Assembly: GCA_002347705.1 (NCBI GenBank)
Contig: DDWY01000038.1
Coordinates: 1-12,529 of the forward strand
Source: Anaerolineaceae bacterium UBA2274
Lineage (GTDB): Bacteria > Chloroflexota > Anaerolineae > Anaerolineales > Anaerolineaceae
DNA length: 12,529 nucleotides
Direction of reading: 5' to 3'
In this document: positions 1 to 5,505 of the stretch, one piece after another
Layout: each line of letters opens with the position of its first letter
How positions within the stretch are numbered: position 1 is the first letter of the stretch
Made by a program: the position numbers and the translations under genes
The notes under the pieces: model-generated
Database searches by the model: none
Told to the model about the DNA's origin: nothing
Seen by the model: the letters and a program-made list of their open reading frames with translations, nothing else

Positions 1-1
1 G

Positions 2-526
2 CTCATTGCCGGCCTCAAACATTCATCTGTCGTGCGCGCCATGCCCAATACACCTGCCCAGGTGGGTGAGGGGATGACCGTCTGGACGCAAAGCCAGCAA
101 ACCTCGGAAGCGCAGCATGCGCTTGCCGATAAAATCTTGTCTGCCCTGGGGCAAGCCATTTTTGTTGAAGAAGAGGCTTATATCGATATGGCAACTGCCG
201 TATCCGGCACCGGACCAGCTTATGTATTCTTATTCCTCGAATCAATGATTGATGCTGGGGTTCACCTTGGCCTCCCCCGTCGGATTGCTGAAGAAATGGT
301 AATCCAAACCATCAAAGGATCCATCGATTACTATGCTCAAAACAGCTCCCATCCTGCCCGATTACGAAACCAGGTCACCTCTCCTGGCGGCACATCAGCA
401 ACAGCCCTGTATTATTTAGAAAAAATGGGATTCCGAACTGCGATCTCGAGGGCGATTTGGGCGGCTTTCACTCGATCCCAGGAGCTTGGCAAGGGGCAGA
501 TGCACCAGGATCCCGAGAAGATCTGA
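2..526 (+). CDS. proC: Pyrroline-5-carboxylate reductase, 5' end missing
   Basis: Last step of proline synthesis: NAD(P)H-dependent reduction of 1-pyrroline-5-carboxylate to proline in the cytoplasm. The frame is open from base 2, so the gene runs in from outside the window; the N-terminal nucleotide-binding half is mostly missing. Visible are the family segment VVRAMPNTPAQVGEGMT, then the C-terminal dimerisation domain with AVSGTGPAYVFLFLESMIDAG and the near-C-terminal signature LRNQVTSPGGTSATAL. About 174 residues are present of a usual 265-280. The protein ends at a TGA after GKGQMHQDPEKI. No gene follows closely on the same strand, so it may end its transcription unit. Identification is firm; the start is not visible. 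Confidence 0.95.
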   Translation, partial: LIAGLKHSSVVRAMPNTPAQVGEGMTVWTQSQQTSEAQHALADKILSALGQAIFVEEEAYIDMATAVSGTGPAYVFLFLESMIDAGVHLGLPRRIAEEMVIQTIKGSIDYYAQNSSHPARLRNQVTSPGGTSATALYYLEKMGFRTAISRAIWAAFTRSQELGKGQMHQDPEKI

Positions 527-606
527 GAAGTGATTAGGGGCGGGGGGCTGTGCGCTTTCTTAAAGTGTGTTTGAATGAGACTACGGGCGTTTTCGAAGTG
601 GGAAAC

Positions 607-707
607 GCGCATGAAGTCGATCATAGCTCTGTGCGGCGAGTCCCCAAGCAAGGGTAACGGACCGCCGCCGTGGCTGAAGTAAACAATGATTTCTTATTTG
701 GATTCAT
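607..707 (-). pseudogene. N-terminal remnant of a LigB/DODA-type extradiol dioxygenase, frameshifted
   Basis: Reading leftward from 690, the frame gives EIIVYFSHGGGPLPLLGD followed by SPHRAMIDFMR. This matches the start of class III extradiol dioxygenases of the LigB / 4,5-DOPA dioxygenase type, where SHGGGP(L/M)PLLGD carries an active-site His. An ATG at 707-705 has a good upstream GAGAGG, but it lies in another frame (MNPNKKSLFTSA); one missing base near 690-696 would join it to the conserved frame. After FMR (about 607) the resemblance stops, and the frame then runs into sequence antisense to proC. The family is about 260-280 residues long, so nearly 90% is missing. I read it as a decayed gene remnant. 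The family assignment rests on a short but distinctive motif. Confidence 0.6.
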
Positions 708-788
708 AAGCACCTCTCAAATCACAGTACTTCAGCAAGGGATTGGTTTACAACCACGCATTTGACAAGATAGGGAGGAAAACTGAAT

Positions 789-815
789 TTGACAGAGGTT
801 TTTTTGTTATATACT
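789..815 (+). promoter_or_regulatory. Sigma70-type promoter before the tRNA-like unit
   Basis: TTGACA at 789-794 and TATACT at 810-815, with a 15-bp spacer that is shorter than ideal. The tRNA-like sequence starts at 827, the usual short distance downstream for a stable RNA gene. A second TTGACA lies at 762-767. Confidence 0.45.
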
Positions 816-826
816 CTTTCTTCCGA

Positions 827-942
827 TGCGGTGTAGAGAGGGGGTAGCTCGTTGGGCTCATACCCTGACGGGCACTATGTAACCCGGAGGTCAGTCGCTT
901 ACCCTGTTTCGCGGGCACAAGCGGATTGGCTCCCCGTTGCTA
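827..942 (+). pseudogene. Interrupted initiator tRNA (fMet-CAT)-like sequence
   Basis: Bases 827-862 closely follow bacterial initiator tRNA: a GTAGAG..GGTAGCTC D arm, then GTTGGG and loop CTCATA with anticodon CAT at 859-861. After a 19-nt insertion (863-881) the anticodon arm resumes as A-CCCGG plus the variable loop AGGTC (882-892). This keeps the three G:C pairs typical of initiator tRNAs. The T arm is also disrupted, with about 20 extra nucleotides around 899-920. A possible 3' acceptor strand (CCCCGTT, 932-938) pairs with TGCGGTG (827-833) through several wobbles, one internal mismatch and an unpaired first position. Total length is 116 nt against about 77. The unit has its own promoter and terminator hairpin. 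Most likely a decayed tRNA gene; a processed, intron-containing RNA is possible but unprecedented at this size in bacteria. Confidence 0.5.
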
Positions 943-998
943 ATAAACGACCGAATGGTCGTTTTGGCTTTACTTGGTGTGCCTTACTTTGCGGGCAC
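861..998 (+). repeat. Three degenerate copies of a GCGGGCAC motif
   Basis: Related segments: TACCCTGACGGGCAC (861-875), TACCCTGTTTCGCGGGCAC (900-918) and TTACTTTGCGGGCAC (984-998). The second and third copies stay similar downstream (..GCG-ATT..CCCC). The first two coincide with the insertions in the tRNA-like gene; the third lies just beyond its terminator. Confidence 0.4.
945..965 (+). terminator. Hairpin terminator after the tRNA-like unit
   Basis: A perfect 8-bp stem, AAACGACC (945-952) and GGTCGTTT (957-964), closes a GAAT tetraloop. The 3' arm ends in TTTT, but a longer U tract is lacking, so termination may be weak. Confidence 0.5.
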
Positions 999-1035
999 TG
1001 GCGAATTCCCCAGGGGTATCACGTTCTCTCTCTTC

Positions 1036-1093
1036 AAAAAAAGCCATAAGTAGAGCCTGGGAAGCACTTTTTCTTAGTACTTCCCTTGGCTCT
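1036..1093 (-). terminator. Long hairpin ending the small-gene operon
   Basis: AGAGCC-T-GGGAAG (1052-1064) pairs with CTTCCC-TT-GGCTCT (1080-1093), giving a 12-bp interrupted stem. On the minus strand it follows the stop of the 1114-1329 gene and precedes a run of seven T (1042-1036), about 9 nt after the stem. It probably terminates that operon. The gap before the T run is longer than usual. Confidence 0.5.
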
Positions 1094-1113
1094 GGAGATT
1101 GGGTGCGGTTGGT

Positions 1114-1329
1114 TTATCGGTTCAGTTGGTTGAAAGGATTGATCATATTGACTGTGTGAGCCTTGTAGAAATCTTCACTCTTTGTGATGCTGATCCGTTT
1201 GTCAAGTTCGTCCAAATTCGTGTCGTCCAGGCTCTGAGCTTTTGATACGCTGCGGGCTTTTACATTGTTTGCAGCGAGTGGCTTTCCGAAAAAGAAAGAG
1301 AAGACATTGATTTTCTTGGTGACTAACAT
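1114..1329 (-). CDS. Small protein of unknown function (71 aa)
   Basis: I do not recognise this family. The start is well supported: AAGGAG lies about 7 nt before the ATG. The protein has a short hydrophobic aromatic stretch near the N-terminus (VFSFFFG, about residues 9-15), too short for a membrane span. The rest is polar and charged (KARSVSKAQSLDDTNLDELDKRI) with a C-terminus rich in N, P and F. There are no cysteines and no catalytic motif. It is the second gene of a minus-strand pair, 28 nt after the 75-residue gene, and is followed by a long hairpin, so the two are probably co-transcribed. A peptide-precursor role is imaginable from size and context, but nothing in the sequence shows it. 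Confidence 0.6.
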   Translation of the reverse strand: MLVTKKINVFSFFFGKPLAANNVKARSVSKAQSLDDTNLDELDKRISITKSEDFYKAHTVNMINPFNQLNR

Positions 1330-1357
1330 TTCAAACTCCTTTTTGATGTAAACACAT

Positions 1358-1585
1358 TCAGCGGTCTATTCTCATGACAGTGAGGATCACCAGTCCCAGG
1401 TCATTGATCTTTGCGAGGATGCCGAGTAAAGCTGCTTGATCGATGGCCTGCCCAGCCAGAAGGGTTTTGCCGTTCTCTCTTGTGATGGTGAAGCCGCCAA
1501 ACCAATCTGACCAGCTCTCATCGAAAGTTCCTTTGACCTGAATTTCGTAGAATGATGGTGATTCGCACATTTGCTTGTTCGTCAT
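1358..1585 (-). CDS. Small conserved hypothetical protein (75 aa)
   Basis: The core YEIQVKGTFDESWSDWFGGFTITRENGKTLLAGQAIDQAALLGILAKINDLGLVILTV fits a family of small hypothetical proteins, known to me mainly from Chloroflexota and Actinobacteria. Their common pattern is Y.I.V.G.....W..WF.G..IT...G.T.L.G...DQAALHG.L..I.DLGL.L. The function is unknown; the pattern suggests a compact alpha/beta fold. The ATG at 1585 has CAGGA about 9 nt upstream. It is first in a two-gene minus-strand operon with the 71-residue gene. The upstream region carries repeated TTGATGA sites overlapping the likely promoter, which suggests dedicated regulation. In related genomes I would expect this family near regulators or transporters, but no partner is obvious here. 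Confidence 0.8.
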   Translation of the reverse strand: MTNKQMCESPSFYEIQVKGTFDESWSDWFGGFTITRENGKTLLAGQAIDQAALLGILAKINDLGLVILTVMRIDR

Positions 1586-1635
1586 GGTTTGTATCCTGGT
1601 TTCTTTGTTGTTCTGAGCATAGTATCCTCGTCACA

Positions 1636-1689
1636 TTGATGAGTTGTCATCATCAATTTTGATGATTCCACATTTAAAGAATTGATGAT
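1636..1689. promoter_or_regulatory. TTGATGA direct repeats with a palindrome (likely operator)
   Basis: TTGATGA starts at 1636, 1659 and 1682, exactly 23 bp apart. In addition ATCATCAA (1649-1656) forms a perfect inverted repeat with TTGATGAT (1659-1666). The cluster lies 50-105 bp before the ATG of the 1358-1585 gene. A weak minus-strand promoter (TGACAA, 17-bp spacer, GATACT) overlaps its proximal end. It is most simply an operator for the small operon; the regulator is unknown. Confidence 0.5.
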
Positions 1690-1703
1690 TCGGCGGGCAG
1701 ATC

Positions 1704-1747
1704 GACAAAAAAATTCCCCGCCGGTCGACGGGGAATGAATTAATTGG
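1704..1747 (-). repeat. 44-bp terminator repeat, copy 1
   Basis: On the minus strand ATTCCCCG...CGGGGAAT forms an 8-bp stem followed by seven T, a good intrinsic terminator. It is nearly identical (about 4 differences in 44) to copy 2 at 2015-2057. No gene that would need it is visible directly upstream on the minus strand. Confidence 0.7.
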
Positions 1748-1780
1748 AAAGACTTCTGCTATGGAGAAGATTGGTGTGTA

Positions 1781-1958
1781 TTCTGTCATTGCGAACCTCC
1801 TTTGTGAAGCAATCTAAGCTATAGGTAAACCCAGAACACCGTAGGTAGCAAGATTCATTCATCACACGCGATGCATATATGGGTTAGGCACCGTTGTGAA
1901 CAATATACAGTTTTTGAGGTTGAGAGTTTAGATTGCTTCGTTCCTCGCAATGACAGAA
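1781..1958. mobile_element. Inverted-repeat element of 178 bp, MITE-like
   Basis: The left arm, TTCTGTCATTGCGA then GAAGCAATCTAA (1781-1817), is the reverse complement of the right arm, TTAGATTGCTTCGTTCCTCG then CAATGACAGAA (1928-1958), apart from a few changes and extra bases in the left arm. The ATTGCGA..GAAGCAATC core resembles an interspersed repeat I know from many environmental bacterial genomes. The interior (1818-1927) has no convincing gene. It could be a non-autonomous transposable element or a large folded repeat; no target-site duplication is obvious. Confidence 0.6.
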
Positions 1959-2014
1959 AATTTCTCAAAGTGACGTCTCGTCACGACACAATAAAGCCAA
2001 AGCAGGTGCTAATT

Positions 2015-2057
2015 GACAAAAAAATCCCCGCCAGCCGACGGGGAATGAATTATTTGG
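2015..2057 (-). terminator. 44-bp terminator repeat, copy 2 (after the LuxR remnant)
   Basis: On the minus strand TCCCCGTCGGCTGGCGGGGA is followed by seven T. It starts 12 nt after the stop of the LuxR-type remnant and could end transcription coming through from the liv operon. It is near-identical to 1704-1747. Confidence 0.7.
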
Positions 2058-2069
2058 CAGGTTTGACTC

Positions 2070-2303
2070 TTAGAATAAGCCGAGAATCCGGGCTTTTTGG
2101 AGGGCTTTAAGCCGCCCATGCACATCCAGCTTGAGATAAATGTTGCGGATATGGGTGCGAAGCGTGGAGGGCACGATCATCATCTCCCTGGCGATTTCCG
2201 GAATAGCCAGGTGTGAGTTCAGTAAGCATAATACGTCCAATTCGCGCTCGCTCAATGGCTCCACCAGGATGGCGCTAGCCGCACCTGGAGGAGCAGAGCT
2301 GGT
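2070..2303 (-). pseudogene. C-terminal HTH fragment of a LuxR/MalT-type regulator
   Basis: The frame is open from a stop just above 2303 and reads ...SAILVEPLSERELDVLCLLNSHLAIPEIAREMMIVPSTLRTHIRNIYLKLDVHGRLKALQKARILGLF. This is the linker and LuxR-type helix-turn-helix (GerE family) found at the C-terminus of large MalT/LuxR-like ATP-dependent activators: EPLSERELDVL, then recognition helix STLRTHIRNIYLKL. The whole upstream ATPase and TPR part is missing, and a stop closes the frame 13 codons before a possible GTG start at 2264. That GTG has only a weak AGG upstream. Read as a truncated remnant; translation as a free 64-residue DNA-binding protein cannot be excluded. It lies 128 nt downstream of livF on the same strand. 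Confidence 0.7.
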
Positions 2304-2431
2304 TCATTAGCTTCCAGGCAGCAAACCAGCAGTAGCAGGACGCAAACAAGGATTAAAGCAGCCAGTGTTGACCTGTTTCTGCGATTGAGCCTTGATAATT
2401 CTTGGTTAATATCTTAGCCAAATTTTGATAA

Positions 2432-3139
2432 CTAAGTAACCCCCAGATAGGCTTCGATGACCATGGGATTTTGCAGCACTTCCTGGGCGTCGCCCTCCAG
2501 CACAATCTTGCCAGTTTCCAAGACATAGGCTCGGTGAGCGATCACAAGCGCCATCTGGGCGTTCTGTTCAACCAGAATTACGCTGGTGCCCGAATTATTG
2601 ATGCTCTGGATTGTATCGAAAATCTGCTCTACCAAAACGGGTGACAGACCCATGGAGGGTTCATCCAATAGGAGGAGCTTGGGGCTGGCCATCAAACCGC
2701 GGGCAATCGCCAGCATCTGCTGTTCACCACCGGAAAGAGTGCCGCCCAGTTGTTTGGAACGTTTACCCAGAATGGGGAATTTAGCAAACATTTCTTCGAC
2801 TTTATCAGCTATCAGCTTTTTATCCGTGACGGTGAAGGCGCCCATTTCAAGGTTTTCCATCACGGTCATGGCGGCAAAGATCTTACGACCCTCGGGTACT
2901 TGCACAATGCCCTTGCGCACAATTTTTTGTGGCTCGAGATTGGTAATATCCTCGTCCAGGTAATCCACCTTTCCTTTAACAGCAGGAAGTAAACCGGAAA
3001 TGGTGTTAAGCAAGGTGGATTTACCCGCGCCATTCGCCCCGATTAACGTAACGATCTCGCCTTCCTGCAAGTTAAAACTAACGCCTTGCAAAGCGTGTAT
3101 CGCGCCATAATGGACATTAAGGTCAGTTACTTTTAGCAT
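2432..3139 (-). CDS. livF: ABC importer ATP-binding protein LivF
   Basis: ATPase subunit of a branched-chain amino acid type importer (HAAT family), on the cytoplasmic face of the membrane and pairing with LivG. The start chosen is the ATG at 3139 (MLKVTDLNVHYGAIHALQGV), with AAAGG about 7 nt upstream; the frame stays open further up, but only inside livG. With this start the protein has 235 residues, the usual LivF length. Visible motifs: Walker A GANGAGKS (34-41), the LivF-type VPEGR (81-85), signature LSGGEQQ (135-141), Walker B LLLLDEP (155-161). It overlaps the end of livG by 17 nt, so translation is probably coupled. Last gene of the operon. Confidence 0.95.
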   Translation of the reverse strand: MLKVTDLNVHYGAIHALQGVSFNLQEGEIVTLIGANGAGKSTLLNTISGLLPAVKGKVDYLDEDITNLEPQKIVRKGIVQVPEGRKIFAAMTVMENLEMGAFTVTDKKLIADKVEEMFAKFPILGKRSKQLGGTLSGGEQQMLAIARGLMASPKLLLLDEPSMGLSPVLVEQIFDTIQSINNSGTSVILVEQNAQMALVIAHRAYVLETGKIVLEGDAQEVLQNPMVIEAYLGVT

Positions 3140-3947
3140 AAGATAGCCTTTGTTTTTTGTATTTTTCAGAAAGAGCCGCTCCACCGGGCCCCAGGTAGGC
3201 TTCAATAACCCTGGGATTGGCCTGAATTTCAGCCGCGTTGCCTTCAGCAATTTTGGTACCATAATCCAACACGCTGATCCGGTCCGAGATACCCATCACG
3301 ACCTTCATATCATGTTCGATCAGGATAATCGTAATTCCCAACTCATCCCGCAAGCGCTTGATGAAATGGGTCGCTTCGGCGGTTTCGTTCATGTTCATGC
3401 CGGCGGTGGGTTCATCCAACAAGAGCAGTTTCGGCTGGTTTGCCAAAGCCCGCCCAATTTCCAACCTTCGCTGGAGACCGTATGGCAAGTTCTTGGCAAG
3501 AAAATCGCCATAACCTTTCAAACCGACGTAATCCAACAGGCGCAGAGCCTCTTTGACTGATCCGCCTTCTTCTTTCCGGAAACGCTTGGTATGGATTATG
3601 GCGTCAACCCAGTTGGTTTTCAAATTGGGGTGCAGACCGATCAAAATGTTCTCAACCGCGGTCAAATTGCTGAAAAGACGGATATTTTGATAGGTGCGTG
3701 AGATCCCCAGCCAGGCAACCAGATTGGTCGAGAGCCCCTGGATAGGGTCACCATAAAACAAGATCTCACCCTTTTCAGGAAAATAAAAACCTGAAATACA
3801 GTTGAACAGCGTGGTCTTGCCTGCTCCGTTTGGACCAATGATGCTGTAGATGTACTTTTCGGGTACTTCAATGTCCACCTGGTTGACCGCGGTCAAACCT
3901 CCGAAGATCTTACTGACGTTCTTTACCTGGATGATTGGGTCAGTCAT
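3123..3947 (-). CDS. livG: ABC importer ATP-binding protein LivG
   Basis: Second ATPase of the Liv-type importer. 274 residues: Walker A GPNGAGKTT (38-46), Q-loop Gln 87, signature LPYGLQRRLEIGRAL (154-168), Walker B LLLLDEP (174-180), switch His 212. The YG(L/Q)QRRLEIARAL form of the signature, rather than LSGGQ, is typical of LivG. The ATG at 3947 has GGAGG 5 nt upstream and overlaps the end of livM by 8 nt. The C-terminus (GPGGAALSEKYKKQRLSYAKSN) is basic and about 15-20 residues longer than the common core. Function is firm at family level; the transported substrate cannot be read from the ATPases. Confidence 0.95.
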   Translation of the reverse strand: MTDPIIQVKNVSKIFGGLTAVNQVDIEVPEKYIYSIIGPNGAGKTTLFNCISGFYFPEKGEILFYGDPIQGLSTNLVAWLGISRTYQNIRLFSNLTAVENILIGLHPNLKTNWVDAIIHTKRFRKEEGGSVKEALRLLDYVGLKGYGDFLAKNLPYGLQRRLEIGRALANQPKLLLLDEPTAGMNMNETAEATHFIKRLRDELGITIILIEHDMKVVMGISDRISVLDYGTKIAEGNAAEIQANPRVIEAYLGPGGAALSEKYKKQRLSYAKSN

Positions 3948-5505
3948 TTAGACCTCCTTCTCCAGGCGCACCGTCCTCTTTAAGCTTATTGCCTTCATCT
4001 TTCTCAATGTTAGGCCGGGTAGCCGGCCATAATCCCTCAGGACGTGAAATCATCATGACCACCAACAAGCCACCGAACACCAACAAGCGGTAGTTTTCTA
4101 TTTCTCTGAGAATTTCAGGAAGTCCTTTTAGGGTAAAGGCTCCCAGAATGATGCCAGGAATACTATTGACGCCACCAACGATCAGAATGCTTAGGATGTT
4201 CATAGAAACCATCAACTGATGGTCGTTTGGACCAGTAAACTGGTTACGAGCTGCAAAAATACCGCCGGCAAGACCAGCAAAGGCAGCTCCTAAGCACAAT
4301 GCCAGCAATTTATTCGTCATTATGTTGACACCCGTCGCTTGAGCAACCTTGGTGTCTTCTTTGACTGCCAGCCACGCTCGCCCGGTCCTGGACCTTTCAA
4401 GCCGTTTGTAGATAATAATTGATAGAACCATGACGACCAAAATGATATAGGTGTAGTCAATATCGCTGGAAAATGGCTGTCCAAAAAGGGTTGGTCCTCT
4501 AATGTCTTGGATCCCCCGTGGGCCTCCAGTGAACGAGGTTAAGAGGTCAGATTTCAAAAGGATTCGAATAATTTCGCCAAATCCGAGCGTCACAATGGCG
4601 AGGTAATCGCCGCGCATGCCCATGACTGGCAAGCCCAAAAGAACTGCTGCCACCACCGCCATGAGTATACCAATCAGGAGAGAAGGCCAAAACCCTAGCA
4701 TGATTCCATGCGGTAATGGCGCGTTTAGTAAGGCCACACTGTAGGCACCCATTGCGAAAAAGGCTGCGAAACCAAGCATCAGCTGACCAGACAGACCTAC
4801 AATGATATTCAATCCAATTCCCAGGATGACGTATAAACCAACCAGACCCACAACATAATTGTTGTAAGAGCCCCAAATGCGAGGTAGGAAAAATGCCAAA
4901 AGGCCAATCAGCAGGAAAAGTAAAAACTTTCCGTACTTTTTAACCCAATTTGGTGTATTTGCCTGAGCTTTCGCCTTCAAACCTTGGTAGCCGGATTTTA
5001 CACCCTTAAAAAAGCGCGAGGCTGACTCAGATTTGAGCAAGATCTTCATCAGACTTCCCAGTAGACTCGCAACAGTAAACAGACCCAAGTGTAAGAGTGG
5101 GCTGATCGCTCCCTGATCAAAAAGAAAGAGCCGGATACTTTCGGGGGCAAGCGCAGCCAGATACTTGCGGACATCCGTGCCAGTTACAATCAGTTGATTT
5201 AATATCAAGTCGAATAATCCAAGCACAACACCCAAAGTTAACCCGGCAACGAGGGCTTGGAAAAGCTTAGTGGTTGGTTTTGCGTCGTCGGACGAGGTGG
5301 ACCATCCCACAAACATACCAAAAAGAATTAGGAACAAAACCATAAAACGCACATCCGGTAAGCTCCCACGGATAACATTCGCACCAAACAACTTGCTTAA
5401 CATGGTCGCTACCATGACATCAAGATCGATCAGAACAAATATGATCATCACGATTCCAAAGGTGAGGCCTCTTTTCAAACTGGGACTAACAAGGTTCTTA
5501 TTCAT
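3940..5505 (-). CDS. livM: ABC importer permease LivM with an extra N-terminal membrane domain
   Basis: Membrane permease pairing with LivH. 521 residues, against about 320-420 for usual LivM. The typical LivM core begins near residue 190 (FLLFLLIGLLAFFLPRIWG) and includes VGLSGQLMLGFAAFFAMGAY (236-255), GMRGDYLAIVTLGFGEIIRI and TGGPRGI, the expected family landmarks. The first 190 residues are an extension with about four hydrophobic segments (roughly 15-36, 52-68, 84-106, 130-155), then a basic, Lys-rich linker (155-190). The start ATG at 5505 has GGAGG about 7 nt upstream and overlaps the livH stop in ATGA, so the extension is translated in frame and is not a misplaced start. Role of the extension unknown. 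Confidence 0.93.
   Translation of the reverse strand: MNKNLVSPSLKRGLTFGIVMIIFVLIDLDVMVATMLSKLFGANVIRGSLPDVRFMVLFLILFGMFVGWSTSSDDAKPTTKLFQALVAGLTLGVVLGLFDLILNQLIVTGTDVRKYLAALAPESIRLFLFDQGAISPLLHLGLFTVASLLGSLMKILLKSESASRFFKGVKSGYQGLKAKAQANTPNWVKKYGKFLLFLLIGLLAFFLPRIWGSYNNYVVGLVGLYVILGIGLNIIVGLSGQLMLGFAAFFAMGAYSVALLNAPLPHGIMLGFWPSLLIGILMAVVAAVLLGLPVMGMRGDYLAIVTLGFGEIIRILLKSDLLTSFTGGPRGIQDIRGPTLFGQPFSSDIDYTYIILVVMVLSIIIYKRLERSRTGRAWLAVKEDTKVAQATGVNIMTNKLLALCLGAAFAGLAGGIFAARNQFTGPNDHQLMVSMNILSILIVGGVNSIPGIILGAFTLKGLPEILREIENYRLLVFGGLLVVMMISRPEGLWPATRPNIEKDEGNKLKEDGAPGEGGLND

Noticed and set aside
412..606. Leftward extension of the dioxygenase frame into proC
   Set aside because: Similarity to the dioxygenase family stops near 607, and the rest is antisense to the conserved 3' end of proC.
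852..1159. Two overlapping plus-strand open frames of 61-65 codons
   Set aside because: They cover the tRNA-like unit, its terminator and a hairpin; no ribosome binding site and no protein-like conservation is visible.
2304..2400. Minus-strand frame with a hydrophobic stretch (TLAALILVCVLLLLVCCLEA)
   Set aside because: No start codon with a ribosome binding site, and it ends inside the LuxR remnant in another frame; probably chance.
3139..3262. Upstream in-frame start for livF giving 41 extra residues
   Set aside because: The extra part overlaps the livG coding region and has no family similarity; the ATG at 3139 has the ribosome binding site and gives the normal length.
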